From Gibbula magus (lineage: Eukaryota > Mollusca > Gastropoda > Trochida > Trochidae), in assembly GCA_936450465.1 (NCBI GenBank), contig OW388296.1, positions 49,365,750-49,429,749 of the forward strand: DNA of 64,000 bases. Direction: 5' to 3'. Both the position numbers and the translations under genes were made by a program. The notes under the pieces were generated by a model. The model was not told the DNA's origin and searched no databases. It was given only the letters and a program-made list of their open reading frames with translations. Positions 36,201 to 49,264 of this stretch are shown here, piece by piece (position 1 is the stretch's first letter; each line of letters opens with the position of its first letter).

Positions 36201-36217
36201 CCAACCCAACAACGTAG
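22896..36217 (+). CDS. BTB-BACK-Kelch protein gene, seven coding exons, 839 aa
   Basis: The join is 22896-24211, 25073-25217, 25997-26285, 26764-26950, 27716-27910, 28269-28486, 36048-36217. Every junction is GT-AG and the phases match (2,0,1,2,2,1), giving 839 codons and TAG. Residues 1 to about 199 are a charged Ser/Lys/Arg-rich extension. A BTB/POZ domain follows at about 200-315 (CDVVLKIAGQEFPAHKLAIA), BACK at about 318-440, a linker to about 525, then a Kelch propeller at about 528-839 with six GG doublets (near 531, 584, 639, 687, 738, 791). Known BTB-BACK-Kelch proteins act as CUL3 substrate adaptors, the BTB binding CUL3 and the propeller the substrate. That role is inferred here. I cannot assign a specific orthologue. 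The 5' ATG choice is supported by a G at -3 and +4. Confidence 0.92.
24459..24543. mobile_element. short foldback MITE in Kelch intron 1
   Basis: Arms of about 32 bp (TCTCTTCCCACATAGGTTAC, then TCCCTTCAG, and its inverse at 24512-24543) enclose a 21-bp loop. A second copy is at 61149-61266. Half-copies are visible near 55165-55220, 55684-55732 and 38690-38720. Confidence 0.75.
24735..24935. mobile_element. foldback MITE (GCAAGGCATAACTC family) in Kelch intron 1
   Basis: The ends are inverted: GCAAGGCATAACTC..GCCAGTCTC, then ACTGGCTAATTTAAGCC and TTGCTGTAT, mirrored by ATACAGCAAGGCTCAAATTAG and ATAGAGACTG. Other copies are at 52509-52732 and a degenerate one at about 14627-14765. No coding frame. 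Confidence 0.75.
25073..25217 (+). CDS. Kelch gene exon 2 (end of BACK, linker)
   Basis: The acceptor CATTGTTGCAG and donor GTGAGT bound 145 bases. It completes Arg439 and encodes residues to 487 (FHALKYSGSQMMLNREGHPL and a Pro/Gln/Arg-rich linker ending RYCN). It leaves phase 0. Confidence 0.9.
25255..25487. mobile_element. foldback MITE in Kelch intron 2
   Basis: Same family as 21988-22180. It has AGTCTGATTGATATTGACC on the left, TCCTCGGAAATGGG.AGATTTC and AATCAGACT on the right, with CGGGATACGAACTCA and GTTCTGTAGATTCCTC inside. Confidence 0.7.
25997..26285 (+). CDS. Kelch gene exon 3 (linker, Kelch blade 1)
   Basis: Acceptor ATGATTTCAG; donor GTAAGA at 26286. It encodes residues 488-583 and the first base of Gly584. 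It contains a Pro/Gly-rich linker, then MIATGG and EYNPYSNTWGVLTRLPDARH, a clear Kelch motif (Y....W..L..R). Local GC is much higher than the flanking introns. Confidence 0.92.
26764..26950 (+). CDS. Kelch gene exon 4 (Kelch blade 2)
   Basis: Acceptor ATGTCTCCCCAG, donor GTGAGT. Phase 1 in, phase 2 out. It encodes an IGGS doublet, YRYDATGNFWTRIGAMKHKR, MYHGVAV and YAVGGQ. Confidence 0.92.
27225..27586. mobile_element. 362-bp TTAA-flanked MITE in Kelch intron 4
   Basis: Ends read TTAAAGGGGCAGTAGCACGT and the inverse ACGTGCTACTGCCCCTTTAA, with TTAA at 27225-27228 and 27583-27586. An almost full-length relative of exactly the same span (362 bp) lies at 45230-45591, in the rost-like gene intron. 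TTAA targeting is typical of piggyBac- and Kolobok-type transposases. No ORF of its own. Confidence 0.85.
27716..27910 (+). CDS. Kelch gene exon 5 (Kelch blade 3)
   Basis: Acceptor TTTCCATCACCAG; donor CAG|GTTCGA, which is weak beyond GT but phase-exact with the next exon. It encodes STVEYYNPDTDRWGEVCPMS, YAVGGF and VECYDPRRNR. Confidence 0.9.
28269..28486 (+). CDS. Kelch gene exon 6 (Kelch blades 4-5)
   Basis: Acceptor CTCTACACAG, donor GTATGT. Phase 2 in, phase 1 out. It encodes WLNKNPLPGPRCHAGMVEVQ, LYLVGGS, DDNHDRWDVIQTLRVPRHDA and GVSAIG. Confidence 0.9.
28487..29584. other. start of Kelch intron 6, non-coding
   Basis: No gene. It contains a two-copy direct repeat (TGCATCACC, CGTGTAAACGTT/GCGTAAACGTT, TCTCTGTATA, CCAACTCCCTCT) at about 29090-29150 and 29253-29300. 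Confidence 0.45.
29585..31322 (-). mobile_element. paired-CRE repeat family, copy split by a LINE
   Basis: Left part 29585-29661 and right part 31038-31322 are the reverse complement of the intact copies at 39719-40102 and 61283-61642. The halves meet exactly after removal of 29662-31031 and one GAGAGC. The terminal motif TTATTACCCGAGG at one end and GGTAATAAA at the other match the intact copies. Confidence 0.85.
29662..31031 (+). pseudogene. 5'-truncated non-LTR retrotransposon (LINE) insertion
   Basis: This 1.37-kb fragment encodes the C-terminal part of a reverse transcriptase. It starts shortly before the YADD catalytic box (LLYADDTVLMSDSH, near 29738-29770), continues after a frameshift near 29885 into VDSYTYLGINFHRNRKMNTA, and ends with a CQLC...H....C motif and stop at 30925-30927. 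The 3' end has AATAAA near 31010 and a short ATTGAAATTG repeat tail. It is flanked by GAGAGC at 29656-29661 and 31032-31037. The 5' truncation and short duplication fit target-primed reverse transcription. The clade (CR1- or jockey-like) is uncertain. It lies in Kelch intron 6 in sense orientation. Confidence 0.9.
31323..32110. other. Kelch intron 6, non-coding
   Basis: AT-rich sequence with no recognised repeat or frame. Confidence 0.4.
32112..32242. repeat. foldback hairpin
   Basis: CACAGGGGCTTGT, AGAAAGAATATGAAGTC and CGATCCAGCCC on the left are mirrored by GGGCTGGATCG, GACTTCATATTCTTTCT and ACAAGCCCCTGTG on the right. The spacer is about 15-20 bp and the left arm has a small internal insertion. 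Likely a small MITE. Confidence 0.75.
32319..34528. mobile_element. 2.2-kb TTAA-flanked element with about 170-bp TIRs
   Basis: TTAA at 32319-32322 and 34525-34528 bound inverted repeats 32319-32487 and 34358-34528, which are about 90% alike by eye. Both start TTAA-GGAGAGATGGGACGATGAA and end near CCGTCGGCAAATTACG. The 1.87-kb interior has no transposase frame and carries a SINE (33835-34130). GTCCCATCTCTCCTTAAG also appears internally near 33249. Piggy­Bac/Kolobok-type mobilisation is inferred from the TTAA. Confidence 0.8.
33835..34130 (+). mobile_element. tRNA-derived SINE, family 1, plus orientation
   Basis: The tRNA-like head (GTAACAGTGGTGTAG, an intact B box GGTTCGAATCC) is followed by GCACGGCAACTTTGTCTGCA, the family body and the 3' end GGCGTTAAAACCCCAACTCA with a short CACACCA tail. 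The A box is decayed. It is nested in the 2.2-kb TTAA element. Confidence 0.88.
34226..34820. repeat. inverted repeat pair, about 95-bp arms, straddling a TIR end
   Basis: GATAACAACTTCTTTATTCA, TTTCGACACAGATTCTTGTG and GACAAAATGGTGGTTGT at 34233-34323 are mirrored by ACAACCACCATTTTGTCC, CACAAGAATCTGTGTCGAAA and ATGAATAAAGAAGTTGTTAT at 34729-34818. The right TIR of the 2.2-kb TTAA element (34358-34528) lies between the arms, so the two structures overlap and are not nested. Confidence 0.75.
34870..35095 (+). repeat. paired-CRE repeat family, degenerate copy
   Basis: It keeps GAGCACATGTGCAC, CGTCGTCTATGACGTCATCAA and ACTTCACTGTATCTTGC in the same order as the copy at 39719-40102, but lacks the internal hairpin part. 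It lies in Kelch intron 6. Confidence 0.6.
35365..35585. repeat. dispersed repeat, inverted partner at 40772-40965
   Basis: Rich in CGCTCAATGTAGCG units. It runs from CCATAACAGCGAGCG to CTCTTGAACATGGCC. The segment at 40772-40965 is its reverse complement. A short triplication, GCGTTCAATGTA / GCGCTCAATGTAGCG, occurs at 35395-35440. Confidence 0.7.
36048..36217 (+). CDS. Kelch gene exon 7 (last Kelch blade, stop)
   Basis: Acceptor TTTAATTTCAG after a 7.56-kb intron. Phase 1 in. It encodes GNNIYIVGGVTSSDNHALAD, VEVLDV.VCDWVEG and ends SCCTLQANPTT with TAG at 36215-36217. The blade fits directly onto exon 6 (DAGVSAIG), which supports the long-range join. No clear poly(A) signal was seen in the next few hundred bases. 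Confidence 0.88.
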
Positions 36218-36790
36218 TTCTTTAACAGACAACACGTCTTTACAAGAATATTCACGGAATAGATTATTGTGATTGTCAGAAAAACGAAATTGATTGAAGA
36301 GGTAGATTTATAATGTTTTCATAAAAAGTAAATCATTTTCGCAAAAACGTAGAAGTGTTACATCGTGCAAACTCGTAAATAATTTGGTATGTGATGCGAT
36401 TGCATAGGGTCAATTTTCATTATGTAAGTGGTACATATATTTTGCATATATGTATATTGTGATAAGATTCGACTAGGGGTCCACCTTCATATATGTTATC
36501 AGTGGTATGTATTTTTTTATATAAGTATATAATGATATATTGTGATAAGATTCTACTAAGGATCCACCTACTTATATGTTGTTTGTGGTATATATGTATT
36601 TTTATAAAAGTATATATGGTGATAAGATTATACTTCTACGGGTTGACATGATCTAACCCAATTATCGCCATTAAGTCTTCCTGCTTGTAGATAAAGCTTC
36701 AGTCTATATTTATATCTCTGTCTTATTTTTTTATATACTTATGGTAATAATGGTTGACACCCCCCTTATAGTTACAAGAATGAAATGTTA
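36218..36790. other. 3' flank of the Kelch gene
   Basis: Probably 3' UTR and intergenic DNA. A diverged tandem phrase, TATTGTGATAAGATTC.ACTA followed by GGTCCACCT.CATATATGTT, occurs about three times at 36456-36640. Confidence 0.45.
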
Positions 36791-36792
36791 TT

Positions 36793-37641
36793 TAAAGGAT
36801 AGATCCAATGACATATGATCCAAATCGGATTCATTAAAATGGGATGTCAATTTAACAATTGCTAGATTTTAAATTTTAAAAACGGTCCATAAATTACTTA
36901 TATACGGCTTTTTAAAAAAACCCGCCTAATTAAGCCCCGGCGACCAGAATGAAAGTCTGCGGGGGTGTGGCCCCTGAAGGGATGACTTCTGTGACGTATC
37001 AGGAGGAATCTGATTTTCGGCGATAGTCCTAATTCAACGTAATTTCGCAACATTTTGATTGTTAATTTCACAAAGATACCTTCAATAAACCAACTTAAAT
37101 TTCCCATATATCGAATGTTTAGATATCCAACTAGGTAATTCCGCAGATGACAATTACACAATTATTACATAAACATGTCTTTTTGGCGATGTAATACACC
37201 TCATAAATTCATTTAGCGGCAGTGATAATCATCATTAATTAATTATCGAGACTTGGCGGCCGGCCCCGTCTGTCGCCTCAGTGAGCATTTTCAAAATGAA
37301 TCGCCGAACTTATTGCGATAGTGTTAAAATGGGTGAATTATAATCGTCTTAATTATCAATTGCAAGTGTATATTGTCTCGATTTTATGCTCAATTGATTC
37401 CGATATACAATATACGTAGAGGTAATCATCTGTCATTCTTGAGAAAAATGCATTTCATCAGATCTTTAAACAACGTAACGTGTCCGTTTCGATTTATTCT
37501 TTTGGTAAACATGTTACTACTGGATGTCTGTGAATACTGTCTTTGAGCATTTGCAATTTCTTCGCTTGTACTTTAAAATACCAAAGAAAGTAGAATATAA
37601 GAAAAATGAAATTTATCAAAAATAGTTCATTCTTTGTGTCT
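36793..37641. repeat. about 850-bp dispersed repeat, copy 1
   Basis: It is the reverse complement of 48153-49026 over its whole length with modest divergence. Shared landmarks are CCTAGTTGGATATCTAAACA, AAAAAGACATGTTTATGTAA, GACAGATGATTACCTCTACG and CATCCAGTAGTAACATG (strand adjusted). There is no coding frame. Probably a non-autonomous transposon; the outer end has TTTAAAGGATAGAT. Confidence 0.8.
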
Positions 37642-38870
37642 TGAGATCTTGGCATTGGTATATTGTTACAGTGTTTGTGTGTTCTCATTTTGGTTCTAAT
37701 AAATAATTAAAAGTTCATTTGGAAACAAAATCTACTGAACCCAAATATGCACAAATTCTTTCTTGGAGTCTCATTCGCACACAATACATACATGGCGAGT
37801 ATTAAATAGTTTACATCATGTGTTTGTGCAATTTAATTGCGAAAATACCATAATATCGAACAATATTAATTGTCAATGCATTTAATTTGCTAAAATCCAT
37901 TTTCTGTTGAGGGGTGTCAACCATTTTACCATGAGTATATAAGGTCCATTGTGACTGGGCAACTTGCAGTAGCAACTTAAAGGAACATTGCGTTGGAGCA
38001 TGAGAACACTTGAGTTCCTCTCTTCGCTCATTTTAAGAGATTATTCCCTTCAGATTTACGATTGTAACCTTTGTTCTGTTAGGGCTAAATTCTCGGTTAG
38101 AAATATAGTTATTGCCCATATTGTTCCATATTTTTGGAATCTGTTCATGGTATCCTCTAAGGGGACAGCAATTCTCAGAAACTGTTTAAGACAGGATAAC
38201 CAAATTTGTTCTTAGGCTTCAGAGCATAAATACCTTGTTGGAGCATGCTTTTGTTTTCCTAATGGTGTTCAGATAACTTACTCCAGTGCACTAGATTTAG
38301 GGCATTGAGGCGAAAGCTACCAGTTTTATTGAGAACCAATATGACGGGGGAAGATGATGGCCATGACTTCTTGTTACAGTTGCGTAAGATGAACATATTC
38401 TTGTTTCATGTGTTTTCTTCGATGTATGCTATTTGAATTTATGAAAACAATTGAACATAGACATGCTGATTAGTAGGACCAAATCAGAGACAAAAACTTA
38501 AAATGGTTTATTTGAAGCATTTATATCAGACACATTCGAAGGACGTATGCTAATTAGTCAGACCTTTTACAGTCAAAGGCTATCTCTGAAGTATCTCGAT
38601 TGATGTAGTCTATAAGATGGAATACGTGGTACCCTTTCTCGTCGCTAGAGTATGTTTCTAGAAGCGAGAAATATGGTCCTAATAAAACAGAGGTAAGGGT
38701 CTAAAACCTGAAGGGAGTGATCTCTTATTTACTTAAGGAAAACTTGTACGCAAAGATATATAGTATTCAGCGTTCAGGACACGTTTCACAAACAATCTTA
38801 AAACTACGTCTACCTGTAATATTTACGTGTGATTTACGTGTTTACAATTCGAGAATGTCCGTGACTTGTA
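37642..38870. other. non-coding, no gene recognised
   Basis: Short frames only. A half-copy of the CTGAAGGGAGT..CTCT MITE arm is near 38690-38720. Confidence 0.4.
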
Positions 38871-38873
38871 ACT

Positions 38874-38984
38874 ACAGGAACTCGATATCGTAATTAAAAC
38901 GTTGGTAAAACGGAGGTAAAACGTAGGTAAAAAAACCCACCTACGCCCTATATTTACGTTTTAAATACGATATCGAGTTCCTGT
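38874..38984. repeat. foldback hairpin
   Basis: ACAGGAACTCGATATCGTA and AAAACG on the left are mirrored by CGTTTTAAATACGATATCG and AGTTCCTGT on the right. The loop holds three near-copies of CGTAGGTAAAA. Confidence 0.8.
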
Positions 38985-39718
38985 GCTTATATAACATACG
39001 TGTGAGGAACTCTTTTGTGCTGGAGTAGAGTAAAATACCTAGTAAAAATTAATCCCGGTATAATATATATGTGCGCAGGATAAACGAAACGCAACCTAAC
39101 CCTAAGAGCTAGGCAATGACGTTGGTCAGTGCTTATCGTGTTTCGAGAATCTTGTAAATCGTGTAACAACAGGTTTCACACATTAAATATGAAACACACG
39201 ATTTCCTGCGTACTTGTCCGTATCATGTTTACATTATGGTTGATATATTGATTATGGTGTTGGACCTTTTATTCTCCATGGTTACACGACAGATGGTGGT
39301 CGTATATATAAGTCACGTGATGTGAGATAACAAACCGGATATCACGTGATTTTATCTGTCAACGTTAAATTTGGAAGAAAGTTATAACGCTACTAACATA
39401 AACTGCTTGTATATTAGTTAACAAACACTCGATATCATATGGGTATCCAGGTCATAGTTTGTTTTCAACACGGTGTATGATTATTGGTATTTCTCGAGCG
39501 AGAGCGAGCGTAAATATAGTATTGTAAGGACACAAATGTACTATCTTATTACTAGTTCCCAAAGTCATGAAATTGCAAACAATCTACCGAACTCTCCCTA
39601 CCTATAGTTGCCGCATTTAGAACTGTAAACGGATGTCATTTACATTGTGATAAAAGTGATATGTTGCTACAAGGCGTCAAAGGAAAACGATGATTGCCCT
39701 GGTAGGTAATAACTAACG
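38985..39718. other. non-coding, no gene recognised
   Basis: No supported exon or repeat. A short ACGTGATGTGAG/ATCACGTGATTT cluster lies at 39313-39352. Confidence 0.35.
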
Positions 39719-40102
39719 TTATTACCCAAATGGTTGAAAATAACCGAGTTAATATTATTGATATGAGCACATGTGCACATACATGTATCACGTTTGCCTA
39801 GCAACGATTGTTTCACCGCGGCTGCCCGTATTTTGTCGTCTGTGACGTCATAAAACGATTGTTCGTGACGTCACTGTAGCTTGCCGTCGCAAAGAAAGTG
39901 GACCATTTCCTGGCTAATTTAACGCGAATCAAACGGAATACAATGGGTAATAAAGAAAGTATTACACTCGAAAGTGTGCCATATGACTTTTACGAAACTC
40001 GTGCAAATTTATGTATAACCCTCGCTCTAGCTCGGGCAATACAAACATTCACACTCGTTTCGTAAAAGTCATATGACACACTTCCTCGGGTAATAATCTC
40101 TA
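39719..40102 (+). mobile_element. paired-CRE repeat family, intact copy
   Basis: It starts TTATTACCCAAATGG and ends GGGTAATAATCTCTAT, an imperfect terminal inversion. It contains two perfect CREs, TGACGTCA at 39843-39850 and 39866-39873 (23 bp apart). A 3' hairpin has arms GTGCCATATGACTTTTACGA and TCGTAAAAGTCATATGACAC around a CTCGCTCTAGCTCGGGC core. No ORF. Confidence 0.82.
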
Positions 40103-40771
40103 TTAAGGTTACTGCATTATATCGATAAAAACAAAACATCAACGTGAGACGTGAAACTTTGTTACTTGTTTGATGTCTCTGTAATGGACATCACTCAAGA
40201 ATTAACACATGGATTTTCACCACATTCATCTTGTGGTAGTCATCTAATTGAGAGTCACTGAAAGTGGATATTCTTCGCGAGATCAATTTATCAAATCCCA
40301 TTCTAACCATAACGATTTTGTATTAGCAAATTAGGATAACAAAGGTTAATATGAACATATCGATATTTTATTTGAGTGTCTAACTTAATGTCTAACTTAA
40401 TGAAAATCTGTTGAGGTAGATGCAATTTCGTCGATACAGAATGTCGCCATATATCAAGACAAAGTCTTTAAAGTTCAAATTGGTTTCCTGCCAAGGGTTA
40501 AGTATATTGTACATAGCGGGCACTGACCAATCGAGGAAATATCGTTCACTCTTGGAGGACACACAGATAACGATAAAGGTTGCCAAATACCGGACCATGA
40601 CGCTGTTACCGCGTGACCCACTTGAAGTTACGTGTTAAACACAGAAAGGTATTCAATACTCTGCAGATAAGTGCTTGCCAACACAGATGCCAGTCCCCTT
40701 TGTGGAATTGGGTCTGGCCATGACCAGTTTGCCGCCTTGATTGTCGGCAGATATTAATTAGAACCAGGGCC
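40103..40771. other. non-coding, no gene recognised
   Basis: Short frames on both strands without support. Nothing recognised. Confidence 0.35.
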
Positions 40772-40965
40772 ATGTTGAAAAAGCGTTTAAAACTTATCGC
40801 CCAATGAGCGATTACTTTAAAACCTCTCTTGAACGCGATTGCTCAACGTAGCACTATGTAGCAAAGGGAGCAAGCCTCGACATCGCCCCGTGTCGTTCAG
40901 GAGGGAATGAGCGGTTAATTCGCTCAATTGAGCGATTATAATCGCTCACTGTTATGAATCAGACG
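40772..40965. repeat. dispersed repeat, inverted partner of 35365-35585
   Basis: It runs from GGGCCATGTTGAAAAAGCG to GCTCACTGTTATGAATC, with ATTGAGCGATTATAATCGCTC inside. It is the reverse complement of the copy in Kelch intron 6. Confidence 0.7.
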
Positions 40966-41094
40966 GCAGGTGTGAAGTGTAAGCGTTTTAGAAAAAGTAG
41001 CATAGCGTTCTTAGCTTGAGTTTGATGTAGTAGAATTTCAATGTGTTTGGTCGTATATGAAAGAGCATGTCGAACCATTATTCGGGTTATATTC

Positions 41095-41405
41095 CCACGG
41101 CAAGGTGAACATGTATCGAGATCTCTCCATTTTTACCTTGCCTTCAACCTAGGCAGAAATGGTGAAACGAATCAGCGACATCTATTGTGATCACGAGTTA
41201 CGTCCCTTACCATCTGTTCAAAATAAGCGACGATCGACACAGTCACAAAGGCAATACAACTGTCCTCTGATTGGCTTTTCCGATTAGCCTGCAGTACGTT
41301 AAAATCTTAGCACTGAAAATGCGAGGGTTGAGGTCAAGGGCGGAAAGAGAAGATATGGAAATCTTTTCGTTACGCCTGTGACGTTGTGAAGATGTATTTG
41401 GGTAT
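41095..41405. repeat. dispersed repeat, inverted partner at 62205-62555
   Basis: Shared landmarks (strand adjusted) are ATGTATCGAGATCTCTCCAT, ACCTTGCCTTCAACCTAG, GCGACGATCGACACAGTCAC, TGCAGTACGTTAAAAT and AAAATGCGAGGGTTGAGGTC. The open frames in it are fortuitous. Confidence 0.75.
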
Positions 41406-42084
41406 GCTCTCTTTGTGTTTGGCAGTGTCATGAAGTGTGCCTGTCTCTCAAACTCAATTCAGATAGTGTTATGAAGTGCACATCTTTTATTCCTCTTCTT
41501 CTTTCTCTTCTTCTTCTTCTTCTTCGTCTTCAACAGGGAGATTACGAATACAATAGAACTGCCTGGAATCTGATTATATGAATTATGATACCGAATAATT
41601 ATGAAAATCATTTGAGAAATTATTTTATTGACACTCTTAAATAGGTATCCACAACAATTTGGCCAGCAAATAAGATCTTGATCACAAATTGCCAGACAGG
41701 AACATCAACTTATATCAATAAACACCGGTGAAACATTCCTTTGTACATGTAATGCGGGATTTAAATATACGACTCACACACACCCTTGTACATGTTTATA
41801 CAATTAAATACAGTATCATAAAAACAACAAAATTAACAACAACAATCTCCCGTAAATAAGTTGTTGGACATGTTTATGATCACAATGGATTAAAATCGCG
41901 TTTATATATAATCTCTGACACATATGTAACTGTTGTTCATAACGTCTATGCCTATTTGAATATTTGGTTCAACAAGTTTGGTCCTTTTTTCAATGATACG
42001 GCACCACATCCTCATGATAATCTTAGCGAGTTACGAGATAACAGTGGTTATCCAGTGCGATGACATGTCCAATGAAAGTGTTTT
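41406..42084. other. non-coding; (CTT)n microsatellite
   Basis: A CTT-rich run lies at about 41494-41532. The rest is AT-rich with no gene. Confidence 0.5.
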
Positions 42085-42385
42085 GTATCTATGATGAAAA
42101 TACATATGACCGCGTTATCAGTGACATTAGCGAGTTACACATTAACTCAGGACTGTGAAACATTTTCATGTGAGTGTAGATGTACTCATGATTTGACTAA
42201 AGTTTATAAAGGTTTTATCTTTGATGAAAATACATATGACCGTGTTTTCAGTGACCTTAGCGTGTTACACATTAACTCAGGACTGTGAAACATTTTCATG
42301 CGAGTGTAGAGGTACTCATGATTTGACCAATTTTTATAACGTTTATATCTTTGATGCAGATACATGACCGCGTTATCATTGTAGA
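42085..42385. repeat. tandem repeat, about 139-bp unit, just over two copies
   Basis: Each unit has ATGAAAATACATATGACCG, GTTACACATTAACTCAGGAC, TGTGAAACATTTTCATG and ACTCATGATTTGAC. The third copy is partial. It yields a spurious small frame. Confidence 0.85.
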
Positions 42386-42752
42386 ATGTTGGATGGCAGA
42401 CATAGTGTCTATGCGCACGTAAGATAACTTTTCAGGGTCAAGAGATGTGATTGGGCTTGTATCATTAGGTTATAATTTTTTTTTTAAAACTACATTCTAT
42501 AAGCTGATATGTTGAAAATGAAACACTTTTCGATTTAATGAATCGAAAAAACATTCAATGTAAAATATGTTGATTATTGTTGAATTCTGAAAACTATATA
42601 CTATATCAGATGATAAATTGCAACTTAGAACAGTTTTCGATTGTTTCAAATTTAAAAACTACATTGTATAAGTTGATATGTTTAAAATTGTAGCAGTTTT
42701 CTATATTTTTTAAACTCAGAAAACAACTGCGTCGATAATTGTTTATCATCCA

Positions 42753-42857
42753 GGACCCATATTTTCGAAGTTGTTTTAGTGCTAAGAGAGCCGTAAGTCG
42801 TAATGTATGGCACTTTCGACTATCTTAGCACTAAAAGAGCTTCGAAAATATGGGTCC
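42753..42857. repeat. foldback MITE hairpin
   Basis: GGACCCATATTTTCGAAG and TTTTAGTGCTAAG are mirrored by CTTAGCACTAAAA and CTTCGAAAATATGGGTCC. The loop is about 35 bp. This type of short foldback resembles MITEs seen in other animals. Confidence 0.8.
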
Positions 42858-43436
42858 AGAATTGGCCTCACAGCAGAAATTGTGTAACCTTCATGTGAGG
42901 TCAAGCGATACTTACATATTTGGATAAAATAGAATCATCATAATGATTCCTCACAAGTATTTAATGACCTTACAATGAAAACAAAGTTGACAATATTATC
43001 GGGCCACATTTATGACGTCAGAAAATGACATCGCTGAGATCACCCCTCAATATGACTAATGGCATTTTCGTTTTCATAAGATTCACTCTTTTAGTGGTAA
43101 CTGTTGAAGAATGATTTTTCATTACATGAAATCTCTTATATCAAATAAAAAAAATATAGAGAGAGCGAGATTATTACCCAATGATTTACACACTTTGCAC
43201 AGCGGTTTTTAAGTTTATACCTCCATGAACTTAATACATTTTGAAGTCAATTCACAAGAGGATAACTACCAAATGTCAACAACTCTCTTCAAGCATAACA
43301 ACAACATCAGAGAGAATATACATTAACAGCATTGTGCGATAAGAGTGTATATACAACAGTGAGTAACAGCTTTGTACAATATTCACATAAGTCAACAACA
43401 CTCTATATACACTGTACTAACAGAAAACTGTACCCT
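42858..43436. other. 3' flank of the rost-like gene
   Basis: Non-coding and AT-rich, presumably including the 3' UTR of the minus-strand gene. No poly(A) signal could be chosen with confidence. Confidence 0.4.
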
Positions 43437-47147
<3,711 letters not shown>

Positions 47148-47197
47148 GACTCTTGCTCTCGCTTTGTTCTAGTTCTCCGAGACAAACCCTCCACTTC

Positions 47198-47304
47198 TTT
47201 TATACTTCACTACAGCAGATAAGATACCGTTCCCTCGTTATTCATTGAAATCGGAACAGGTCACGTGCAGCGTGTCGACCAATCAGGATGCGGGTTTGAC
47301 GTCA
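47198..47304 (-). promoter_or_regulatory. rost-like gene core and proximal promoter
   Basis: On the minus strand a TATA box, TATAAAA, lies at 47204-47198, about 51 bases upstream of the ATG at 47147. That predicts a 5' UTR of only about 20-25 bases. Upstream are an E-box CACGTG (47262-47267), a CCAAT box (ATTGG at 47283-47279) and a perfect CRE TGACGTCA (47297-47304). Confidence 0.75.
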
Positions 47305-48152
47305 CCTCTCTGTATGTAAATACGGGGAGTGCATACGAGCCTCGACCAGTGATGCAACATTGCTCATTGTCACTCGCAGCTTCGTAAGAGCTTCGTTTGT
47401 AGTGACCTCATTTGACCTGGACGGAGATAAGATGTTTCCGAGAGCACTTGGCTCTGCCGCTTATATTATGTGAACACCAGAAGTGATATTAGGTTCACGC
47501 TTCTTAACACGTGTTGGCCTCACAGACAACCACAAGTAACATTAACTCGTCATAATGGTGTTACGTCATTTCGATTATGACGTCACATTTCAAACTTTTT
47601 ACTATGAAGTATTTCCGTATCGGTCAATTTATGAAAATGAATTTATAAAATGTTATGTAACATCAGTCCGTACACACGTTTACAGATAATGGTTTTAATA
47701 TGATGCCCTTTATGTTCATAATTTATTCTAATATACTTATCGTTATAGATCGCATAATTTTATCGATTTCATTGTCAATACTTATACTTTCAAAATCAAT
47801 TACTTGCATACGGAATTGTACATATTAATATCTCTGTGGCAATGGTGTGTATTATTTTAGGATGTTGCTTATCAATACTTTATGTAGTGTGTCATTCTCT
47901 AGAAAGTTTGATGTATATATAGATTATCGACAAGTACCGGCGGTTGTTTATCGTTATCAGTTTATATCAGCTGTGTAATGAACATCCTCGTATGGAAAGA
48001 GGAAGCAGTAGTGTCACAATATCATGAACATTATTCAGCGAATTGATCTAGATTTAGTATAAACTCATTAACTACTAAGAAAATTTGGTTTCAAAGAATT
48101 AAAGATCTGATGAAATGCATTTTTCTCATAAATGACAGATGATTATCTCTAC
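47305..48152. other. intergenic, non-coding
   Basis: Upstream of the rost-like promoter. A segment at about 48098-48152 (AAAGATCTGATGAAATGCAT, TTTTCTCA, GACAGATGATTA) duplicates 48326-48378 inside the adjacent repeat. Confidence 0.45.
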
Positions 48153-49026
48153 AGACACAAAGAATGAACTATTTTTAATAAATTTCATTTTTCTTATATT
48201 CTACTTTCTTTGGTATTTTAAAGTACAAGCGAAGAAATTGCAAATGCTCAAAGACACTTTCACAGACATCCAGTAGTAACATGTTTACCAAAAGAATAAA
48301 TCGAAACGGACACGTTACGTTGTTTAAAGATCTGATGAAATGCATTTTTCTCAAGAATGACAGATGATTACCTCTACGTATATTGTACATCGGAATCAAT
48401 TGAGCATAAAATCGAGACAATAAACACTTGCAATTGATAATTAAAACGATTTTAATTCACCCATTTTAACACTAGCGAAATCAGTTGGGCGATTCATTTT
48501 GTAAATGCTCACTGAAGCGTGACTGTGATAAGCGACAGACGGAGTCGGCGAGACAGGTACTCCGCCGAGTCTCGTTAATTAATTAATGATGATTATCACT
48601 GCCGCTAAATGAATTTATGAGATGTACGTATTACATAGCCAAAAAGACATGTTTATGTAATAATTGTGTAATTGTCATCTGCGGAATTACCTAGTTGGAT
48701 ATCTAAACATTCGATATATGGGAAATTTTAAGTTGGTTTATTGAAGATTAATCTGTGAAATTAACGATCAAAATGTTGCGAAATTACGTTGAATTAGGAC
48801 TATCGCCGAAAATCAGATTCCTCCTGATACATCACAGAAGTCATCCCTTCACGGGCCACACCCCTGTAGTCTTTCATTCTGGTCGCCGGGCCTTAATAAG
48901 GCGATTTTTTAAAAAGCCGTATTTAAGTAATTTATGGACCGATTTCAGAAATCGAGCAATTGTCAAATTGACATCCCATTTTAATGAATCCGATTTTGAC
49001 CATATGTCATTTCATCTATCCTTTAA
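48153..49026. repeat. about 870-bp dispersed repeat, copy 2 (inverted to 36793-37641)
   Basis: This is the reverse complement of copy 1. It ends CATCTATCCTTTAAA only about 15 bases before the 6.1-kb TTAA element begins. The frame at 48755-49045 is an accident of the repeat. Confidence 0.8.
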
Positions 49027-49264
49027 AAAGAAATTACATACTTAAAGGTGCACTCCGGCAAATTTTTGACCTTTTTCACTCTTAACTGTTCTGAAACGTT
49101 AACAATATACATTACATATTGGTTAAAATTAAAAAAATAATAAAAAATTAAATTTTAAGTTATATTTGAAAAACGTTTTTTTTGTGAAGTTTAGTGGTAC
49201 GCAATAACAGTAAGTCGTCACGTGACTTCCGGTACTCGCGTGTAACACGACAACACGATGGATC

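Noticed and set aside
48755..49045. A 96-codon plus-strand frame
   Set aside because: It lies wholly within the dispersed repeat shared with 36793-37641, where the frame is not maintained.
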